Positions 63,531 through 64,000 of a DNA stretch of 64,000 nt are shown piece after piece. The stretch lies in NCBI GenBank assembly GCA_964513565.1, contig CAZENE010000004.1, positions 58,157 to 122,156 of the forward strand, given 5' to 3'. A model generated the notes under the pieces. That model had not been told where the DNA came from, searched no databases, and saw only the letters and a program-made list of their open reading frames with translations. A program made the position numbers and the translations under genes. Source of the stretch: Delta-02 sp964513565 (GTDB lineage: Bacteria > Desulfobacterota > Syntrophorhabdia > Syntrophorhabdales > Syntrophorhabdaceae). Every line of letters begins with the position of its first letter. Positions within the stretch are counted from its first letter, which is position 1.

Positions 63531-63838
63531 CTAATCCAAATTCATCTCTTTTTTTAGGCTCGTGATGGTCAGGGACTGTTGAAGGATGACCTCCTTGAGC
63601 TTGTCCGTTTCTCTTCCTCGAGCTTTTTCAGTTCGGGGGATTTCACAGGCTTCGTGTTCCGTAAGCTCGCATTGATGCCAACCGAGAGCTGGCGTTTCCA
63701 TTTGTAATATACGCAGCTTCTTATACCATCCTTTTCAAGGCCCTCCCGTATAGTCGCACAGCGCTCGATATCCTTGATGATCTCGTACTTCTGCTGGGGT
63801 GTGAAGTTCCTTCTCGGTTTCTGACTGGTCTGTTCCAT
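63531..63838 (-). pseudogene. IS orfA, HTH protein, frameshifted
   Basis: From the ATG at 63838 it reads QKPRRNFTPQQKYEIIKDIE, an HTH of the transposase-8 type, then a leucine-zipper-like helix. In the GAGAAACGG stretch near 63610 the frame changes: one frame ends early at 63569, the other continues KLKEVILQQSLTITSLKKEM and stops at 63531, 15 bases before orfB. IS3 elements can use programmed shifts, but that shift lies at the orfA-orfB junction, not inside this helix. Confidence 0.75.
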
Positions 63839-63926
63839 TGTGTTTTTATGCCTCACTTTTCTCCGCACAAAGTTTAGCATATTTGTCTAATATCATAAAA
63901 AAAAGGTCACATAATCTGAAATTAAC

Positions 63927-63961
63927 AACCCAGAACCTAGAACGCAGAACGTGGAACCTCC
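63927..63961 (+). repeat. Tandem heptad array, five units
   Basis: AACCCAG, AACCTAG, AACGCAG, AACGTGG, AACCTCC in direct succession. The last units also pair with the following AGGTTC and CCCACG, giving a hairpin at 63951-63980. Confidence 0.8.
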
Positions 63962-63970
63962 TTTTAGGTT

Positions 63971-64000
63971 CTATCCCACGCCTTCCAGCGCATCTTGAAG
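63971..64000 (-). CDS. Possible C-terminus of a gene entering from the right
   Basis: The last 30 bases read LQDALEGVG and then TAG on the minus strand, like the end of a soluble protein, followed directly by the heptad array as at the other gene ends. Too short to identify. Confidence 0.3.
   Translation of the reverse strand, partial: LQDALEGVG

Larger units (their letters stand above)
62494..63890 (-). mobile_element. Degenerate two-ORF insertion sequence (IS3-like)
   Basis: The ends TTAGACAAA (62494-62502) and TTTGTCTAA (63882-63890) are exact inverted repeats; including one more base and the inner TTTGT the match spans about 25 bases with gaps. Between them lie an orfA with an HTH and an orfB with HTH_21 and integrase-core parts, both broken. 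No clear target-site duplication was found. The element is about 1.4 kb. Confidence 0.8.

Noticed and set aside
63531..63838. IS orfA-orfB as an intact IS3 element using programmed frameshifting.
   Set aside because: The frame change lies inside the zipper helix of orfA, and orfB has two further nonsense codons, so decay explains it better.

Overview
The window looks like a chromosomal piece of an anaerobic Gram-negative bacterium of the Desulfobacterota/deltaproteobacterial type, plausibly a Syntrophales- or Syntrophorhabdus-like fermenter. This is inferred from gene content, not from a marker search: 2-oxoacid:ferredoxin oxidoreductase, a flavin reductase-rubredoxin fusion, a Re-citrate-synthase-like enzyme with LeuCD-type aconitase and NADP-type isocitrate dehydrogenase, two TRAP transporters, the order mfd-ppiC-surA-pdxA, and zapB-zapA-6S RNA-rny. 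No CRISPR array, rRNA, prophage or replication origin was seen.

Layout. 1-8.3 kb (minus): a sugar and compatible-solute block: GH57/DUF3536 protein, TreZ, a tiny membrane protein, TreT-type trehalose synthase, DUF5752 protein, M23 peptidase, LapA-like protein and a GpgS-like glucosyltransferase. 8.5-12 kb (minus): a Crp/Fnr regulator and a TRAP transporter (dctP, dctQ, dctM) in one overlapping operon. 12-25.4 kb: mixed small operons, including a DUF2600 terpene-synthase-like protein, a DUF2188 protein, a sugar-isomerase cupin, a membrane adenylate/guanylate cyclase, an exported hemerythrin-like protein, glycogen phosphorylase, a lytic transglycosylase, a WG-repeat protein and a large exported DUF2330-like protein. 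25.5-32 kb: RNase R, then korAB, the rubredoxin fusion and purC. 32.3-35.3 kb (minus): a second TRAP operon behind a long structured leader with promoter, operator-like palindrome and two hairpins, one terminator-like. 35.4-42.1 kb (minus): pdxA, surA, ppiC, mfd and a lytic transglycosylase.

42.3-62.5 kb is mainly plus strand: a broken PAS-LuxR gene, aspS, the citrate-to-2-oxoglutarate block (synthase, aconitase large and small subunits, isocitrate dehydrogenase), prfB with its programmed frameshift, zapB-like, zapA, 6S RNA, rny, ymdB-like and tyrS. Then comes a decayed hybrid histidine kinase (56.4-59.6 kb, minus) whose middle third lies inverted on the plus strand, a DJ-1/PfpI-type protein, tRNA-Asn (minus) and a GAPN-type aldehyde dehydrogenase. 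The window ends with a degenerate two-ORF insertion sequence.

How the genes fit together: TreZ and TreT give two possible routes to trehalose, GpgS a route to glucosylglycerate, and GlgP feeds glucose-1-phosphate from glycogen. The synthase, aconitase and isocitrate dehydrogenase genes could make 2-oxoglutarate from acetyl-CoA and oxaloacetate, and KorAB links a 2-oxoacid to ferredoxin. The most unusual items are the Cache-like domain fused to the citrate-synthase-like enzyme, the inversion inside the kinase gene, the TRAP leader, and 7-bp-periodic repeat arrays sitting just after stop codons at several loci.
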